DNA from: JL08 sp039969355
Lineage (GTDB): Bacteria; Pseudomonadota; Alphaproteobacteria; Rhodobacterales; Rhodobacteraceae
DNA: 64,000 nt
Direction: 5' to 3'
Assembly (NCBI GenBank): GCA_039969355.1
Contig: JBDVOA010000007.1
Location: 186,001-250,000, forward strand
Shown here one piece after another: positions 33,399 to 42,536 of the stretch (positions are counted from its first letter, which is position 1; the number at the start of each line of letters is the position of its first letter). The translations under genes were made by a program, and so were the position numbers. Under the pieces are notes generated by a model. The model did no database searches and was not told where the DNA came from. It saw only the letters and a list, made by a program, of their open reading frames with translations.

Positions 33399-33696
33399 GA
33401 GGCCGAACCTAGGGCTCGCCTACGGGAATGTATAGGAGCGCGGCTTCCGAGAGACTATTGCCGATCGACTCTGTCCCGCAACTGGGTCCGGCAATCTTTT
33501 CTATTCCAATGCCCCAGCAGCGGGCGTTCGCGACAAACATAAACTGTAGAATTTTTGAGATCCGCCAATTGCGGCAGAAATCCTGACCGACTCTCAGATG
33601 CAACACACACGAACCAGTGATCAGTCAGAGCTTCCCAGCTCGAATCACATATCTTAAGAATCCGTTAACGATAAAAAAAGAGGCAGGGTACAGGCG

Positions 33697-34761
33697 ATGA
33701 AGACGGGCTTTTGTGGCACGTTTGTTATTTCTTGGTCACAGACCGAGATTGATGGTCTTGAGGCTGCTCCTTTGCAGTCCTTGAATGTGGGGGCTGCGTG
33801 GGCATGGCGCGGGGACGCAGTGCGGGTGGACAGTTGCCCAGAGACCATGCAACCGGAACACGCAGGTGGAAAAGGCAGTGCGCGTCATCAGGCTGCGCAT
33901 AATGTACGGCGTATGGTGAACGCCGCGGCGGGAAAGACAAACATACTCCGGGGCAATGTAGTTGCTGACCCGCAAACGGATTGCGGCTTTGTCATTACGG
34001 ATGGTGCGCAACGGTATACCGTGACTGTTATCGACATGGGGCCAGATACGCTGCCACTACTGATGTTCCAGGATGAGTTGCCGTCCCGTGATGCTGAATT
34101 GTGGGTCGAGCACCATACTTTGGACGCGATGATCACGAGAAAAACCGGGCGAGGGCCTGTTGGCGTGATTTGTTTTACGCCGGGAACACGGGTTGCCACA
34201 CCATATGGGCCACGCAATGTAGAGGCGCTGCGCGAAGGCGACCAAGTATCAACCAAAGACAATGGCGCGCAAGAGATATCGTGGATCGGCAGTCGGCGCA
34301 TGACCAGTACAAGGCTCAGCGCGGCACCACAAATGCGACCAGTGCGCATAAGGGCCGGGGCGCTGGGTCTCGATCGCCCGGATCAGGAACTTCTTGTCTC
34401 GCCAGAGCACCGAATGTTGATAACGGGCGACAAGGCACGTGCGTTGTTCAATGAACCCGAGGTTCTGGTTTCGGCCAAAGACCTGATTGACGGATCGACG
34501 ATTCAAATGGATATGTGCGTTCCAGAAGTGACTTACATCCACTTGCTATTGCCGCAACATCAGATCGTCTGGGCCAACGGCATCGAGACAGAGAGCTTCC
34601 ACCCCGCCAACGCTGCGTTGTCGACATTGGAAAATATGGATCGGTTGCGCTTGCTGGCCGAATATCCGGATTTGGACTTTGACCCACTGACCTATGGCGG
34701 ATTCGCCCGGCGTAATCTGACATCATCGGAAGCCAAGGTCCTTTTGAGTGAAGGTTCATAG
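33697..34761 (+). CDS. Hint-domain protein
   Basis: A 354-residue protein whose central and C-terminal part is a Hint (Hedgehog/intein) module. CFTPGTRVATPYGPRNVEALREGD is the start of the fold, with the nucleophile Cys at about residue 161. VSPEHRMLITGD and VTYIHLLLPQHQIVWANGIETES are the later blocks. The N-terminal 150 residues are variable and lack a signal peptide. Such proteins are common in Rhodobacteraceae and are thought to be exported or self-processing; the role here is unknown. ATG 33697 follows a short purine-rich leader. Confidence 0.8.
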   Translation: MKTGFCGTFVISWSQTEIDGLEAAPLQSLNVGAAWAWRGDAVRVDSCPETMQPEHAGGKGSARHQAAHNVRRMVNAAAGKTNILRGNVVADPQTDCGFVITDGAQRYTVTVIDMGPDTLPLLMFQDELPSRDAELWVEHHTLDAMITRKTGRGPVGVICFTPGTRVATPYGPRNVEALREGDQVSTKDNGAQEISWIGSRRMTSTRLSAAPQMRPVRIRAGALGLDRPDQELLVSPEHRMLITGDKARALFNEPEVLVSAKDLIDGSTIQMDMCVPEVTYIHLLLPQHQIVWANGIETESFHPANAALSTLENMDRLRLLAEYPDLDFDPLTYGGFARRNLTSSEAKVLLSEGS

Positions 34762-35070
34762 GTGCTGTCATGCAAGTTGGGCGTTTGCAGGGAACAACAG
34801 ACAGGTTCGTGAACTTTCCGTTCATCAAACACTATGTGATGGGGCCAGATCCCGATCGAAAAAGCGGCTCGAAGGTTTTTGAGACTTGGAAAGCGACTGC
34901 ACACGCGATTGTTTCGAAATTGAGAAAAAACTGTTCGCTGTGTGAACCGGTTCACATCAAGTCCAGTTTTCATCGTGTTAGGACGGTCTCACAAGGCAGC
35001 AAAATCATGAGAACCAAGTCACAAGTAACCGACGAATAAACATCATTTTACTTATATTGAGAGGCCAACA
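34762..35070. other. Intergenic region with a palindromic operator
   Basis: No convincing gene is present. An 89-codon frame (34770-35039) has no family features and no ribosome binding site. The main structure is a 16-bp perfect palindrome at 34941-34956, reported separately. GAGAGG at 35061-35066 is the ribosome binding site of the next gene. Confidence 0.5.
34941..34956. promoter_or_regulatory. 16-bp perfect palindrome, LacI-type operator candidate
   Basis: TGTGAACCGGTTCACA is a perfect palindrome with a central CG, the usual form of LacI-family operators. It lies 115 bases upstream of the ATG of the glycine-rich secreted protein. No LacI-family gene is in the window. Confidence 0.55.
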
Positions 35071-35718
35071 ATGACGTATTCAGTATTCCTGAGAACGAGT
35101 GTAGCTGTAGCGAGCTTCGCTATTCTGGCAACCAACATTCCAACACAGTCACACGCGGAAAAGTACAACATATGCCAGTTGGATACCGTCCCGGTAAACA
35201 TCCAGCGTAGAATAACCCGTCGTGCCGACTTTGAGGAGATTCTGGGTGAAATGTTTGCAAGCTGCCCTGATGCAGCTCTTGCATTGACCGAAGCGGCAAC
35301 CGCATCCATCGGGTTGGGAAGTTCTGACGACTTCGAGCGCGCCGGAGACTCGGATTCTGACCCAGGTGATAGTGGTCCTTCAGACAATGGCGGCGGAAAT
35401 GGCGGCGGCGGAAATGGCGGCGGCGGAAATGGCGGTGGCGGAAATGGCGGTGGCGGAGAAGGCGGTGGCGGAGAAGGCGGTGGCGGAGAAGGCGGCGGCG
35501 GAGAAGGCGGCGGCGGAGAAGGCGGCGGCGGAGAAGGTGGCGGCGGAGAAGGTGGCGGCGGAGAAGGTGGCGGCGGAGAAGGCGGCGGCGGAGAAGGTGG
35601 CGGCGGAGAAGGTGGCGGCGGAGAAGGCGGCGGCGGAGAAGGTGGCGACGGAGAAGGTGGCGGCGGAGAAGGCGGCGGCGGAGAAGGTGGCGGCGGAGAA
35701 GGTGAACGCGACATCTAA
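35071..35718 (+). CDS. Secreted glycine-rich repeat protein
   Basis: A 215-residue protein with a signal peptide (cleavage near SHA-EK, residue 30). The short ordered region (31-90) has two Cys and no known domain. A Ser/Asp-rich linker follows, then a long low-complexity tail of GGGNG and GGGEG units, ending in ERDI. It is probably periplasmic or extracellular, and the acidic Gly-rich tail resembles a flexible or calcium-binding linker. Codon variation between repeats is almost all synonymous, which supports this frame over the two other open frames. Function unknown. Confidence 0.75.
   Translation: MTYSVFLRTSVAVASFAILATNIPTQSHAEKYNICQLDTVPVNIQRRITRRADFEEILGEMFASCPDAALALTEAATASIGLGSSDDFERAGDSDSDPGDSGPSDNGGGNGGGGNGGGGNGGGGNGGGGEGGGGEGGGGEGGGGEGGGGEGGGGEGGGGEGGGGEGGGGEGGGGEGGGGEGGGGEGGGGEGGDGEGGGGEGGGGEGGGGEGERDI
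35389..35700 (+). repeat. 15-bp tandem repeat array coding for GGGEG units
   Basis: There are twenty contiguous 15-bp units from 35401 to 35700 (consensus GGYGGYGGCGGAGAA), preceded by one partial unit. The first three full units end in AAT (Asn), the other seventeen in GAA (Glu). Differences are C/T changes at third codon positions, apart from one GGC-to-GAC change in the unit at 35641. Array length may vary between strains. Confidence 0.95.
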
Positions 35719-36059
35719 GAGTTGCCCGGTCATCTGATCCGATGGCATCTCATCTGACGCATGCAGTTGAGTGAAACTAAAAACCTAAGAGAATTACGAG
35801 AGGGCGCCACATCGTGCGCCCTCCATCGTCTTTAAAGCAATACATCTTCTAGCCAATATGCCCAATTCAAGAGTCCGTCGCCCGAGCTTTAATGCGATTG
35901 TTTCCCGGGTGTTGACTCTGATCCGGGGACGCGTATAAGCGCGGCTTCGTTGGTGTTGGTGGCCCATGCAAGTGGATGCCTGTCGGGGAACAGACCCAGA
36001 GGACAACGCCCTTCACAGTTGCCGGAGTTCCGGGGACATCTTACAGAAGGAGATCAGCC
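35719..36059. other. Intergenic region: terminator and rpsD upstream region
   Basis: It holds a hairpin at 35800-35823 and then about 235 bases before rpsD. No gene was seen. The in-frame extension of rpsD up to 35976 is unlikely to be translated, because S4 proteins start at the KRTSAKHKLDRR block. Confidence 0.5.
35800..35823 (+). terminator. Probable terminator of the glycine-rich protein gene
   Basis: GAGGGCGC (35800-35807) pairs perfectly with GCGCCCTC (35816-35823). A short T-containing stretch (CATCGTCTTTAAAG) follows, so it is a moderate terminator. Confidence 0.55.
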
Positions 36060-36680
36060 GTGACAAAACGCACGTCTGCCAAGCATAAACTGGACCGCCG
36101 GATGGGTGAAAACATCTGGGGTCGCCCAAAATCCCCGGTTAACCGTCGCGAATACGGCCCCGGCCAGCACGGTCAGCGCCGCAAGGGCAAACTGTCCGAC
36201 TTCGGGACGCAGTTGCGCGCAAAGCAGAAGCTCAAGGGGTACTACGGTGACCTGACCGAAAAGCAATTCCGCCGCATCTATGGTGAAGCCGAGCGTGTCA
36301 AAGGCGACACCGGTGAAAACCTTATTGGTCTGTTGGAACGCCGCCTGGACGCGGTTGTTTACCGTGCCAAATTCGTCGCCACTGTTTTTGCAGCCCGTCA
36401 GTTTGTGAACCACGGCCACGTCCGCGTGAACGGCAAAAAGGTCAACATCCCATCGTATCGCGTCAAAGAGGGCGACGTGATCGAGGTTCGTGACCGGTCC
36501 AAGCAAATGACTGCAATTCTGGAAGCCCAACAATTGTCCGAGCGCGACGTGCCTGACTACATGGATGTCGACAGCAATAAACTGACGGCGACGTTCGTGC
36601 GGACACCAACATTGGGTGATGTTCCTTATCCGGTTGTGATGGAGCCAAACCTCGTCGTGGAATTCTACGCCAAGAACTAG
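36060..36680 (+). CDS. rpsD: 30S ribosomal protein S4
   Basis: Primary 16S rRNA-binding protein of the small subunit, 206 residues. GTG 36060 is chosen because AGAAGGAGA lies just upstream and because S4 begins with TKRTSAKHKLDRRMGENIWG. The S4 RNA-binding domain is clear (LERRLDAVVYRAKF, RQFVNHGHVRVNGKKVNIPS). It is a single gene with its own strong terminator. Confidence 0.97.
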   Translation: MTKRTSAKHKLDRRMGENIWGRPKSPVNRREYGPGQHGQRRKGKLSDFGTQLRAKQKLKGYYGDLTEKQFRRIYGEAERVKGDTGENLIGLLERRLDAVVYRAKFVATVFAARQFVNHGHVRVNGKKVNIPSYRVKEGDVIEVRDRSKQMTAILEAQQLSERDVPDYMDVDSNKLTATFVRTPTLGDVPYPVVMEPNLVVEFYAKN

Positions 36681-36715
36681 TGCTGAAGGCGCCATTTTCT
36701 GACATCTCATTGAGA

Positions 36716-36744
36716 AGCCCCGGTTTTCCGGGGCTTTTTGTTTT
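36716..36744 (+). terminator. Rho-independent terminator of rpsD
   Basis: AGCCCCGG and CCGGGGCT form an 8-bp stem with a TTTT loop, followed by a T-rich tract (TTTTGTTTT). It starts 35 bases after the rpsD stop. Confidence 0.9.
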
Positions 36745-36932
36745 CCGACTGCGATAGGAATAGAGCCTTTGGATCATCATCTTGACTCCACTTATCTCGT
36801 GCGGGCTTTGGGATCGGCCGATGGCAATGGACCGGGTTTCCAGTGCAGCCACGGGCCAGTATGCCTTGAGCAGCCGCTTCACAGGGATATGATGTAATTG
36901 TAAGGTGCGTCCAGTTGTACCGGAGTGCCGCG

Positions 36933-37541
36933 ATGATATCCCAGAGAATATCACTCGAAGTAGCGCCGCGTTCTGCCAGAGCTTTTCAGCTGGAAGCTGG
37001 ATCCACAATCCGGATTATTAATACATTCGGTGCTCAGGTTGTGGCAACATGGGCGTTTCTACCTCCCAAAATGAGCGAATTCATGTCGATGGAACATACG
37101 CGTCTTCATGCGACCAAATCGCGCCCTCAACTTGGAACGCTGTTTTACACAAATACTCACGCTCCAATTCTCGAATTGACAGCAGACAGTTCGCCTGGCG
37201 TTCATGACTGGTACCTCGCGGCATGCAACAAGCAAAGGTTCGAGATGCTTGGCCACTCGGGCGAGCACGCCAGTTGCGAGAACAATCTTCTTTCGGTTTT
37301 GACGGAAATCGGACACCCGGTTTCGTTTGTACCATGTCCTCTAAACCTCTTTGAAAACGTCTCCTTCCTGCTAGGAGATCCGATGGAAATCAAAGAACCC
37401 GTCGCAATGCCAGGTGATTATGTGTGCCTGAAAGCGCTAGTCGATTGCCTCGTCGTCCTGTCGGCATGCCCTCAAGACATCGCGCTGACCAACGGGCCTG
37501 ATCACATCCCCAGAAGTGTAGGGGTAGAGGTAACGACATGA
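36933..37541 (+). CDS. Urea carboxylase-associated family (DUF1989) protein
   Basis: A 202-residue protein of the DUF1989 family, found near urea carboxylase or allophanate genes and as stand-alone copies. Family-like blocks are the N-terminal beta segments (RAFQLEAGSTIRIINTFGAQVV), the central TNTHAPILELTADSSPGVHDWYLAACNKQRFE, and LNLFENVSFLLGDP. No urea gene is nearby, so the role here is unknown. ATG 36933 has CGGAG upstream; a TTG at 36915 is less likely. Confidence 0.8.
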   Translation: MISQRISLEVAPRSARAFQLEAGSTIRIINTFGAQVVATWAFLPPKMSEFMSMEHTRLHATKSRPQLGTLFYTNTHAPILELTADSSPGVHDWYLAACNKQRFEMLGHSGEHASCENNLLSVLTEIGHPVSFVPCPLNLFENVSFLLGDPMEIKEPVAMPGDYVCLKALVDCLVVLSACPQDIALTNGPDHIPRSVGVEVTT

Positions 37542-37803
37542 CACCGCCCTGATTTCTTAGCGACCCGTTTGTTGCAATGGTGTTTAAATACGCGAGTCGT
37601 TCTTTTTTTGGGGCCGGTCTTCTGGGTCGGTTATCTCGAAGGGGGTGGGGGTGTCCCGATCGATTTGGGCGAACTTAAGGGCCCGCGAACCGAATAGTAG
37701 CCTAGGCAATAAAATTCAGAATGATAGGTGGGGAAAATCGGTGGGAAGGTCGACAAGGTTATTAAGATAAACGTTTGTTATCAATTTCTTGTATGTGGTG
37801 ATC

Positions 37804-37878
37804 TGGTAGCCCGTAGGGGAGTCGAACCCCTCTTTTCAGGTTGAAAACCTGACGTCCTAACCGATAGACGAACGGGCC
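37804..37878 (-). tRNA. tRNA-Glu (anticodon TTC)
   Basis: Cloverleaf on the minus strand: acceptor GGCCCGT/ACGGGCT, anticodon stem TCAGG/CCTGA with loop TTTTCAA (anticodon TTC), T arm GGGGTTCGACTCCCC, discriminator A and an encoded CCA. No tRNA neighbour is seen. Confidence 0.95.
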
Positions 37879-37967
37879 ACTAAGTGGTGAACGGTTGATT
37901 AGGCAATAGTCTGCTCTGGCGCAAGCAGAAAATTCATCCTTTGCCCAGTTTTTGACAATTGCACGGG

Positions 37968-39707
37968 TTACGCAGGGGCTGCGTCTTCCAGTCGGAGTTG
38001 AGCGGATTGCTTTCCACGCCAGGTGTTAGTTTCCAGACGACCCGCCAGATGAAACCTTGCGCCGCCGTGGTGCTCGAGGGCGTCACCGAGGGCTGTATCA
38101 TATGCGCCAAAGGCAATCGCGTCGATCCTGGCGCCCAATCCGTCGCCAAAGCTGATCTTAAGATGGTTTTCGCCAACCCGTTTCGCGAATCCAATCTGCA
38201 CATCCGCAAAAACATATCGCGGGCCCGGCGCACCCGCGCCATAGGGACCGGCGCGCTCGATCTGCTCAATCAACTGAACGCTGGCAGCAGCGGGCATTAG
38301 AATACCGTCGAGCCGCAGGTCCGCGGGCCCGGCAGCGCCAGCACCCTGTTTTTCGAGCAGTTCCGACAGTCGCGCCATCGCAACAGACAACTTATCCTGT
38401 TCCACTGTCAGGCCGGCTGCCATCTTATGACCACCACCTTTGACAAGCAGACCCTCGCTTGCCAGTCGCTGTATTGAAGCCCCCAGATCCACACCCGAAA
38501 CAGAACGGCCAGACCCCTTGCCGATGCCATCTTCTAAACCAATGACGACAGCGGGGCGATTACTTGCCTCTTTCAGACGCGCAGCGACAATGCCGACGAC
38601 CCCTGGATGCCAGCCTTCTCCAGCAGCCCAGACAAGCGGCGCATCAAAACCTCTCTCGTTTGCCTGTTCCAGCGCGGCAGCCCGCACTGCGGCCTCAATC
38701 TCGCGTCGTTCGGAGTTGAGCAGATCAAGACGTTCGGCAATCGCTAGGGTTTCGTGCTCATCGGCCGAGCTGAGAAGGCGGGCACCAAGATCAGCCTGAC
38801 CGATGCGCCCTCCGGCATTGACCCGCGGTCCGAGCAGAAATCCAAGATGGTAGGTCGTGGGCGCACTGTCCATGCGCGCGACATCTGAAAGGGCAACCAG
38901 GCCCGGACGCGCGCGTTGCGCCATCACCTTAAGTCCCTGAACCACAAACGCGCGATTGGCTCCGATCAGCGGTGCAACATCAGCAACGGTCGCGAGCGCC
39001 ACAAGATCAAGCAGCGACATCAGGTCTGGCCCTTCAGCATCAGCCAGGCGCAGTTGTCGCCCTGCCTCTACAAGCATCAGGAAAACAACCGCGGCGGCGC
39101 AGAGATAGGCCAGTTCACCGCTTTCATCCTGGCGGTTTGGATTAACAACGGCGAGGGCCGTGGGTAGTGTTTCTCCACTCAGATGGTGATCAAGCACGAT
39201 CACGTCTGCGCCTTTTGCGGCTGCGATGGGGCCATGAGAAAGCGTTCCGCAATCTACACAGATGATCACTTCATGAGTTGCCGCGAGCTCCACCATGGCT
39301 GCATCGTTTGGGCCATACCCTTCGTCAATCCGGTCGGGCACATAAAGTGTTGCGCTTTGCCCCATCTGGCGCAGCCAGACAATCAGCAATGCCGCTGAAC
39401 TGCCGCCATCCACATCGTAATCAGCAAAAATCGCGATCCGTTCGCGTTTTGACACGGCCTTCAAAAACCGGCTGGCCGCTTTCTGCATGTCCTTCAGCCC
39501 ACGGGGGTCCGGCAACAGGTCCCTGATTTGCGGGGTCAGAAATGCTTCAGCGTCGGCAGCTGCAACGCCGCGTCGCGCCAGAACCTGGCAGAGTGGCCCG
39601 GGCAGGGCGGTTGACTGCGCCATCGCGTCAGCCGCGCGCTGCACCTCAAGCTCAGGCCCGATCCAGCGCCGCCCCGTGATCGAGGAACCTACATCAAGAA
39701 ACGACAT
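37968..39707 (-). CDS. recJ: Single-stranded-DNA-specific exonuclease RecJ
   Basis: 5'-3' exonuclease on single-stranded DNA in recombination and mismatch repair, 579 residues. DHH-family motifs are seen: IFADYDVDGGSSAALL (motif I), VIICVDCGT (motif II), VIVLDHHLSGE (motif III, DHH), then FLLGPRVNAGGRIG. The DHHA1 block includes GRSVSGVDLGASIQRL and KGGGHKMAAGLTV, and a C-terminal OB fold follows. It is transcribed in the same direction as glpX, 40 bases downstream of it. Confidence 0.96.
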   Translation of the reverse strand: MSFLDVGSSITGRRWIGPELEVQRAADAMAQSTALPGPLCQVLARRGVAAADAEAFLTPQIRDLLPDPRGLKDMQKAASRFLKAVSKRERIAIFADYDVDGGSSAALLIVWLRQMGQSATLYVPDRIDEGYGPNDAAMVELAATHEVIICVDCGTLSHGPIAAAKGADVIVLDHHLSGETLPTALAVVNPNRQDESGELAYLCAAAVVFLMLVEAGRQLRLADAEGPDLMSLLDLVALATVADVAPLIGANRAFVVQGLKVMAQRARPGLVALSDVARMDSAPTTYHLGFLLGPRVNAGGRIGQADLGARLLSSADEHETLAIAERLDLLNSERREIEAAVRAAALEQANERGFDAPLVWAAGEGWHPGVVGIVAARLKEASNRPAVVIGLEDGIGKGSGRSVSGVDLGASIQRLASEGLLVKGGGHKMAAGLTVEQDKLSVAMARLSELLEKQGAGAAGPADLRLDGILMPAAASVQLIEQIERAGPYGAGAPGPRYVFADVQIGFAKRVGENHLKISFGDGLGARIDAIAFGAYDTALGDALEHHGGARFHLAGRLETNTWRGKQSAQLRLEDAAPA

Positions 39708-39747
39708 GCGCCCCCCTGGTCAGAGGTCTGTACACCGCGATCGCAGA

Positions 39748-40719
39748 TCAGTGGTCGGCGGGTGTACGGTATTGCACTCGTCGTACGGAACCGGTCTTTG
39801 AACGCATCAGCAATGTTTCCGTGGTCAGCCAACCAACTTCGCGCTTTATGCCGGGTAATAGGGTCCCGCCCGTGACACCGGTTGCGGCAAAGATAACGTC
39901 CTGCGTCACCATCTCGTCGCGGCTATAGATACGATCGTAGTCTGTTATGCCTGCCTTGGTGGCGCGGCCTCGTTCATCATCGTTGCGGAACAAAAGGCGG
40001 CCGAACATTTGCCCACCCATGCATTTCAGCGCTGCGGCGGCCAACACTCCCTCCGGCGCTCCGCCTGAACCCATGTACATGTCGATTCCTGTTATTTCGG
40101 CTTCGGCGCAATGCATGACCCCGGCCACATCTCCGTCGGTGATCAGTCTGATCGCGGCGCCGGTCTTGCGTACTTCTGCAATCATTGACTCGTGTCTTGG
40201 ACGTTCAAGAATACACACCGTGATGTTGGCGGTTGTGCACCCCTTGGCTTTGGCAAGTGCTTTGACGCGTTCTGTCGGTGACATTTCCAACGAGACGACG
40301 TTCTCGGCATAACTAGGGCCGATCGCGAGTTTGTCCATGTAGACGTCTGGTGCGTGCAACATCGAACCGCGTGGGCCCATTGCAATGACGGTCAGCGCGT
40401 TGGGCATATCTTTGGCAGTCAGGGTGGTGCCTTCGAGCGGATCCAGCGCGATGTCGACACCCGGGCCTTTTCCTGTGCCGACCTCTTCGCCGATATAAAG
40501 CATCGGGGCTTCATCGCGTTCGCCTTCGCCAATCACAACGACGCCCGCGATATCCAGCAGATTCAACTGCTCGCGCATGGCATTGACAGCGGCCTGATCC
40601 GCAGCTTTTTCGTCGCCATGACCAACGAGCTTGGCAGAGGCAAGTGCTGCAGCCTCGGACACGCGGGCCAGACCCAGCGACAACATGCGGTCATGAAATT
40701 CAACAGGGGCGGTGGTCAT
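39748..40719 (-). CDS. glpX: Fructose-1,6-bisphosphatase, class II
   Basis: Hydrolyses fructose-1,6-bisphosphate in gluconeogenesis (and possibly the sedoheptulose bisphosphate), 323 residues. GlpX signatures are VVIGEGERDEAPMLYIGEEVG, the metal/phosphate motif IALDPLEGTTL, and SGGAPEGVLAAAALKCMGGQM. It lies between hom and recJ on the same strand, with 74 bases to the hom stop. Its common Rhodobacteraceae neighbour hom supports the call. Confidence 0.95.
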   Translation of the reverse strand: MTTAPVEFHDRMLSLGLARVSEAAALASAKLVGHGDEKAADQAAVNAMREQLNLLDIAGVVVIGEGERDEAPMLYIGEEVGTGKGPGVDIALDPLEGTTLTAKDMPNALTVIAMGPRGSMLHAPDVYMDKLAIGPSYAENVVSLEMSPTERVKALAKAKGCTTANITVCILERPRHESMIAEVRKTGAAIRLITDGDVAGVMHCAEAEITGIDMYMGSGGAPEGVLAAAALKCMGGQMFGRLLFRNDDERGRATKAGITDYDRIYSRDEMVTQDVIFAATGVTGGTLLPGIKREVGWLTTETLLMRSKTGSVRRVQYRTPADH

Positions 40720-40793
40720 AAAGAAGTCCTAACTTGGATCTGAAAAGATTGTTTAATATTATTAAGTCTGTTTGGATTGTGCCATGACCAGAG

Positions 40794-42080
40794 TCAAATA
40801 CTCTCAATACGCAAAACAACAGGAGCACTGGCTAGAACATCTGTATCAGCCATGGCTGAAAGTGCTTCATCAACGGCTGTCCGCGTCGTTTTGTGCGTGA
40901 CGATAAGGACAGGTGCGGTCTGATCAGAATGACCGTATTGTCGCATCCTGTCGATTGAGACACCGGCATCTCCCAACATCGTCGCGATTTTGGCAAGCGC
41001 ACCGGGTTTGTCCAGCAATGACATCCGTAGATAATAGGGGGCTGGCAAAACCGACCGAGCGGGAGTTGACTTACTCAACTGATCTGCGGCCTGACCAAAC
41101 GTCGGTAAGCGCACGCCCCGTGCAATATCGCAAATATCCGACAGTACAGCGCTTGCAGTCGGGCCACTTCCGGCACCGGGGCCGCCCAGCACAATCTGAC
41201 CAACCTGATCACCTTCAAGAACCACCATGTTGGTGCCACCATCCAATTGACCCAGCGCCGATGTATCCGGCACAAGGCAGGGCATCATTCGCTGTTCCAG
41301 CCCGCGACCGGTTTTCTGCGCGACACCCAACAGCTTGATCTTATATCCCATGTCTGCGGCCTGGCGTATGTCATCAAGACTGATGCGCTGAATGCCTTCC
41401 AGTTCGATGCCGTCAAAATCCACCTGTGTTCCAAACGCGATCGAAGATAGGATCGCCAACTTATGGCCCGCATCTATGCCGCCCACATCTAGATTGGGAT
41501 CGGCTTCCAGATAGCCCAAATTTGCGGCTTCCTCGAACAGTGCATCATAGCCAAGCCCATCAGCTTCCATGCGGGTCAGGATATAGTTGCAGGTGCCGTT
41601 CATCACGCCCATCACGCGGGTAATCTCGTTCCCTGCAAGCCCTTCGGTCAGCGCCTTGACCACGGGGATTCCCCCGGCGACGGCTGCCTCGAAGCGAATA
41701 ATACCACCTATGGCCTCGGCTTTTTCGGCCAAAGACTGGCCATGTATGGCAAGCAACGCCTTGTTTGCCGTGACCACGTCTTTACCGGCCTCAATTGCAG
41801 CTTCAGTGGCGTCTTTGGCGGCTCCTTCGGATCCCCCCATCAATTCCACGAAAACGTCCACATCATCCCGCCGGGCCAGCGCGATTGGGTCGCCTTCCCA
41901 GTCGTATCCGCTTAGCGATACGCCTCGGTCCTTGTCCTTGTCTCGCGCGCAAACGGCAGCAATCTTGATGTTTGTGCCGGTGCGCGCCGACAGCAGCGCA
42001 GCATTGGTACGGATGATTTTGATGACGCCGGCCCCGACGGTTCCCAATCCGGCTATCCCAAGGCGTAATTCTCGTGTCAT
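40794..42080 (-). CDS. hom: Homoserine dehydrogenase
   Basis: Reduces aspartate semialdehyde to homoserine for threonine, methionine and isoleucine synthesis, 428 residues. It has an N-terminal NAD(P) fold (LGIAGLGTVGAGVIKII), the catalytic region (GTCNYILTRME, ADPNLDVGGIDAGHKLAIL with its conserved Asp/Lys residues), and a C-terminal ACT domain (YYLRMSLLDKPGALAKIATML). ATG 42080 has AAAGGA upstream. The frame extends to 42161, but that part is unlike the family. Confidence 0.95.
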   Translation of the reverse strand: MTRELRLGIAGLGTVGAGVIKIIRTNAALLSARTGTNIKIAAVCARDKDKDRGVSLSGYDWEGDPIALARRDDVDVFVELMGGSEGAAKDATEAAIEAGKDVVTANKALLAIHGQSLAEKAEAIGGIIRFEAAVAGGIPVVKALTEGLAGNEITRVMGVMNGTCNYILTRMEADGLGYDALFEEAANLGYLEADPNLDVGGIDAGHKLAILSSIAFGTQVDFDGIELEGIQRISLDDIRQAADMGYKIKLLGVAQKTGRGLEQRMMPCLVPDTSALGQLDGGTNMVVLEGDQVGQIVLGGPGAGSGPTASAVLSDICDIARGVRLPTFGQAADQLSKSTPARSVLPAPYYLRMSLLDKPGALAKIATMLGDAGVSIDRMRQYGHSDQTAPVLIVTHKTTRTAVDEALSAMADTDVLASAPVVLRIESI

Positions 42081-42192
42081 TCCGGCGTCCTTTGCCTCGC
42101 GTTTACGTATCACGGGCGATGTAGCGGGTTCGACGTGTCCGTGCAACGCAGTTAGCGCCATCCATCGCCAAGATTTAAATCGCGTGTGGTGA

Positions 42193-42444
42193 TCACTGTG
42201 CGGAGGGTTCGGCCCTTAGCCGATCTGCCTTTGCACTAAGTGCGGCAACTCGCGCGCCAAGTTCCTCTTCCGTTTTTTCGGAGTCAGTCGCAGCTTCAGT
42301 TGCCTGAGCTAAAATAGTCTCGATCGGCACCAGTTCAGGTGCTTCGACTTTTCTTCCATTTTCCGGATAGGTCGGTCCCAGATCAGGCAAGGGGGTACAC
42401 CCGGCCAGCAACAAAACAAATGGAACAAGAGGGTACAGACGCAT
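42193..42444 (-). CDS. Small putative lipoprotein
   Basis: An 83-residue protein with a hydrophobic N-terminus ending in lipobox LLAGC (Cys at about residue 16), then an acidic, Ala/Glu-rich region that may form a coiled coil. ATG 42444 follows AGGAGA by 7 bases. No domain is recognised. It is divergent from the TetR gene, with 92 bases between them. It is on the same strand as hom, 112 bases upstream of hom's ATG. Confidence 0.7.
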   Translation of the reverse strand: MRLYPLVPFVLLLAGCTPLPDLGPTYPENGRKVEAPELVPIETILAQATEAATDSEKTEEELGARVAALSAKADRLRAEPSAQ

Positions 42445-42508
42445 CAACAGGTCTCCTGACGCCAGTCATGCAGCATCGCGCTGGAACGCGCAAGCGGGGG
42501 TTTGATTT

Positions 42509-42520
42509 GAACGTTCGTTC
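42509..42520. promoter_or_regulatory. Inverted repeat, probable TetR operator
   Basis: GAACGTTCGTTC consists of GAACG and CGTTC around TT. Such palindromes are common TetR-family operators. It lies 16 bases before the TetR ATG and in the shared region with the small lipoprotein gene, so it may control both. Confidence 0.5.
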
Positions 42521-42536
42521 AGATAATAGTCAGATT

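Noticed and set aside
34770..35039. 89-codon frame between the Hint gene and the repeat protein gene
   Set aside because: It lacks a ribosome binding site, has no similarity seen, and overlaps the 16-bp palindrome.
35389..35700. Possible CRISPR array
   Set aside because: Units are 15 bp with no spacers, form one reading frame, and encode a low-complexity tail.
35052..35714. Antisense open frame (Pro/Ser-rich) and another + frame across the glycine repeat array
   Set aside because: The 15-bp repeat leaves several frames open. Only the + frame with GGGEG units has a signal peptide and third-position variation.
37542..37803. Possible gene or element between the DUF1989 gene and tRNA-Glu
   Set aside because: No frame with a ribosome binding site and no repeat or hairpin of note. 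Nothing is claimed.
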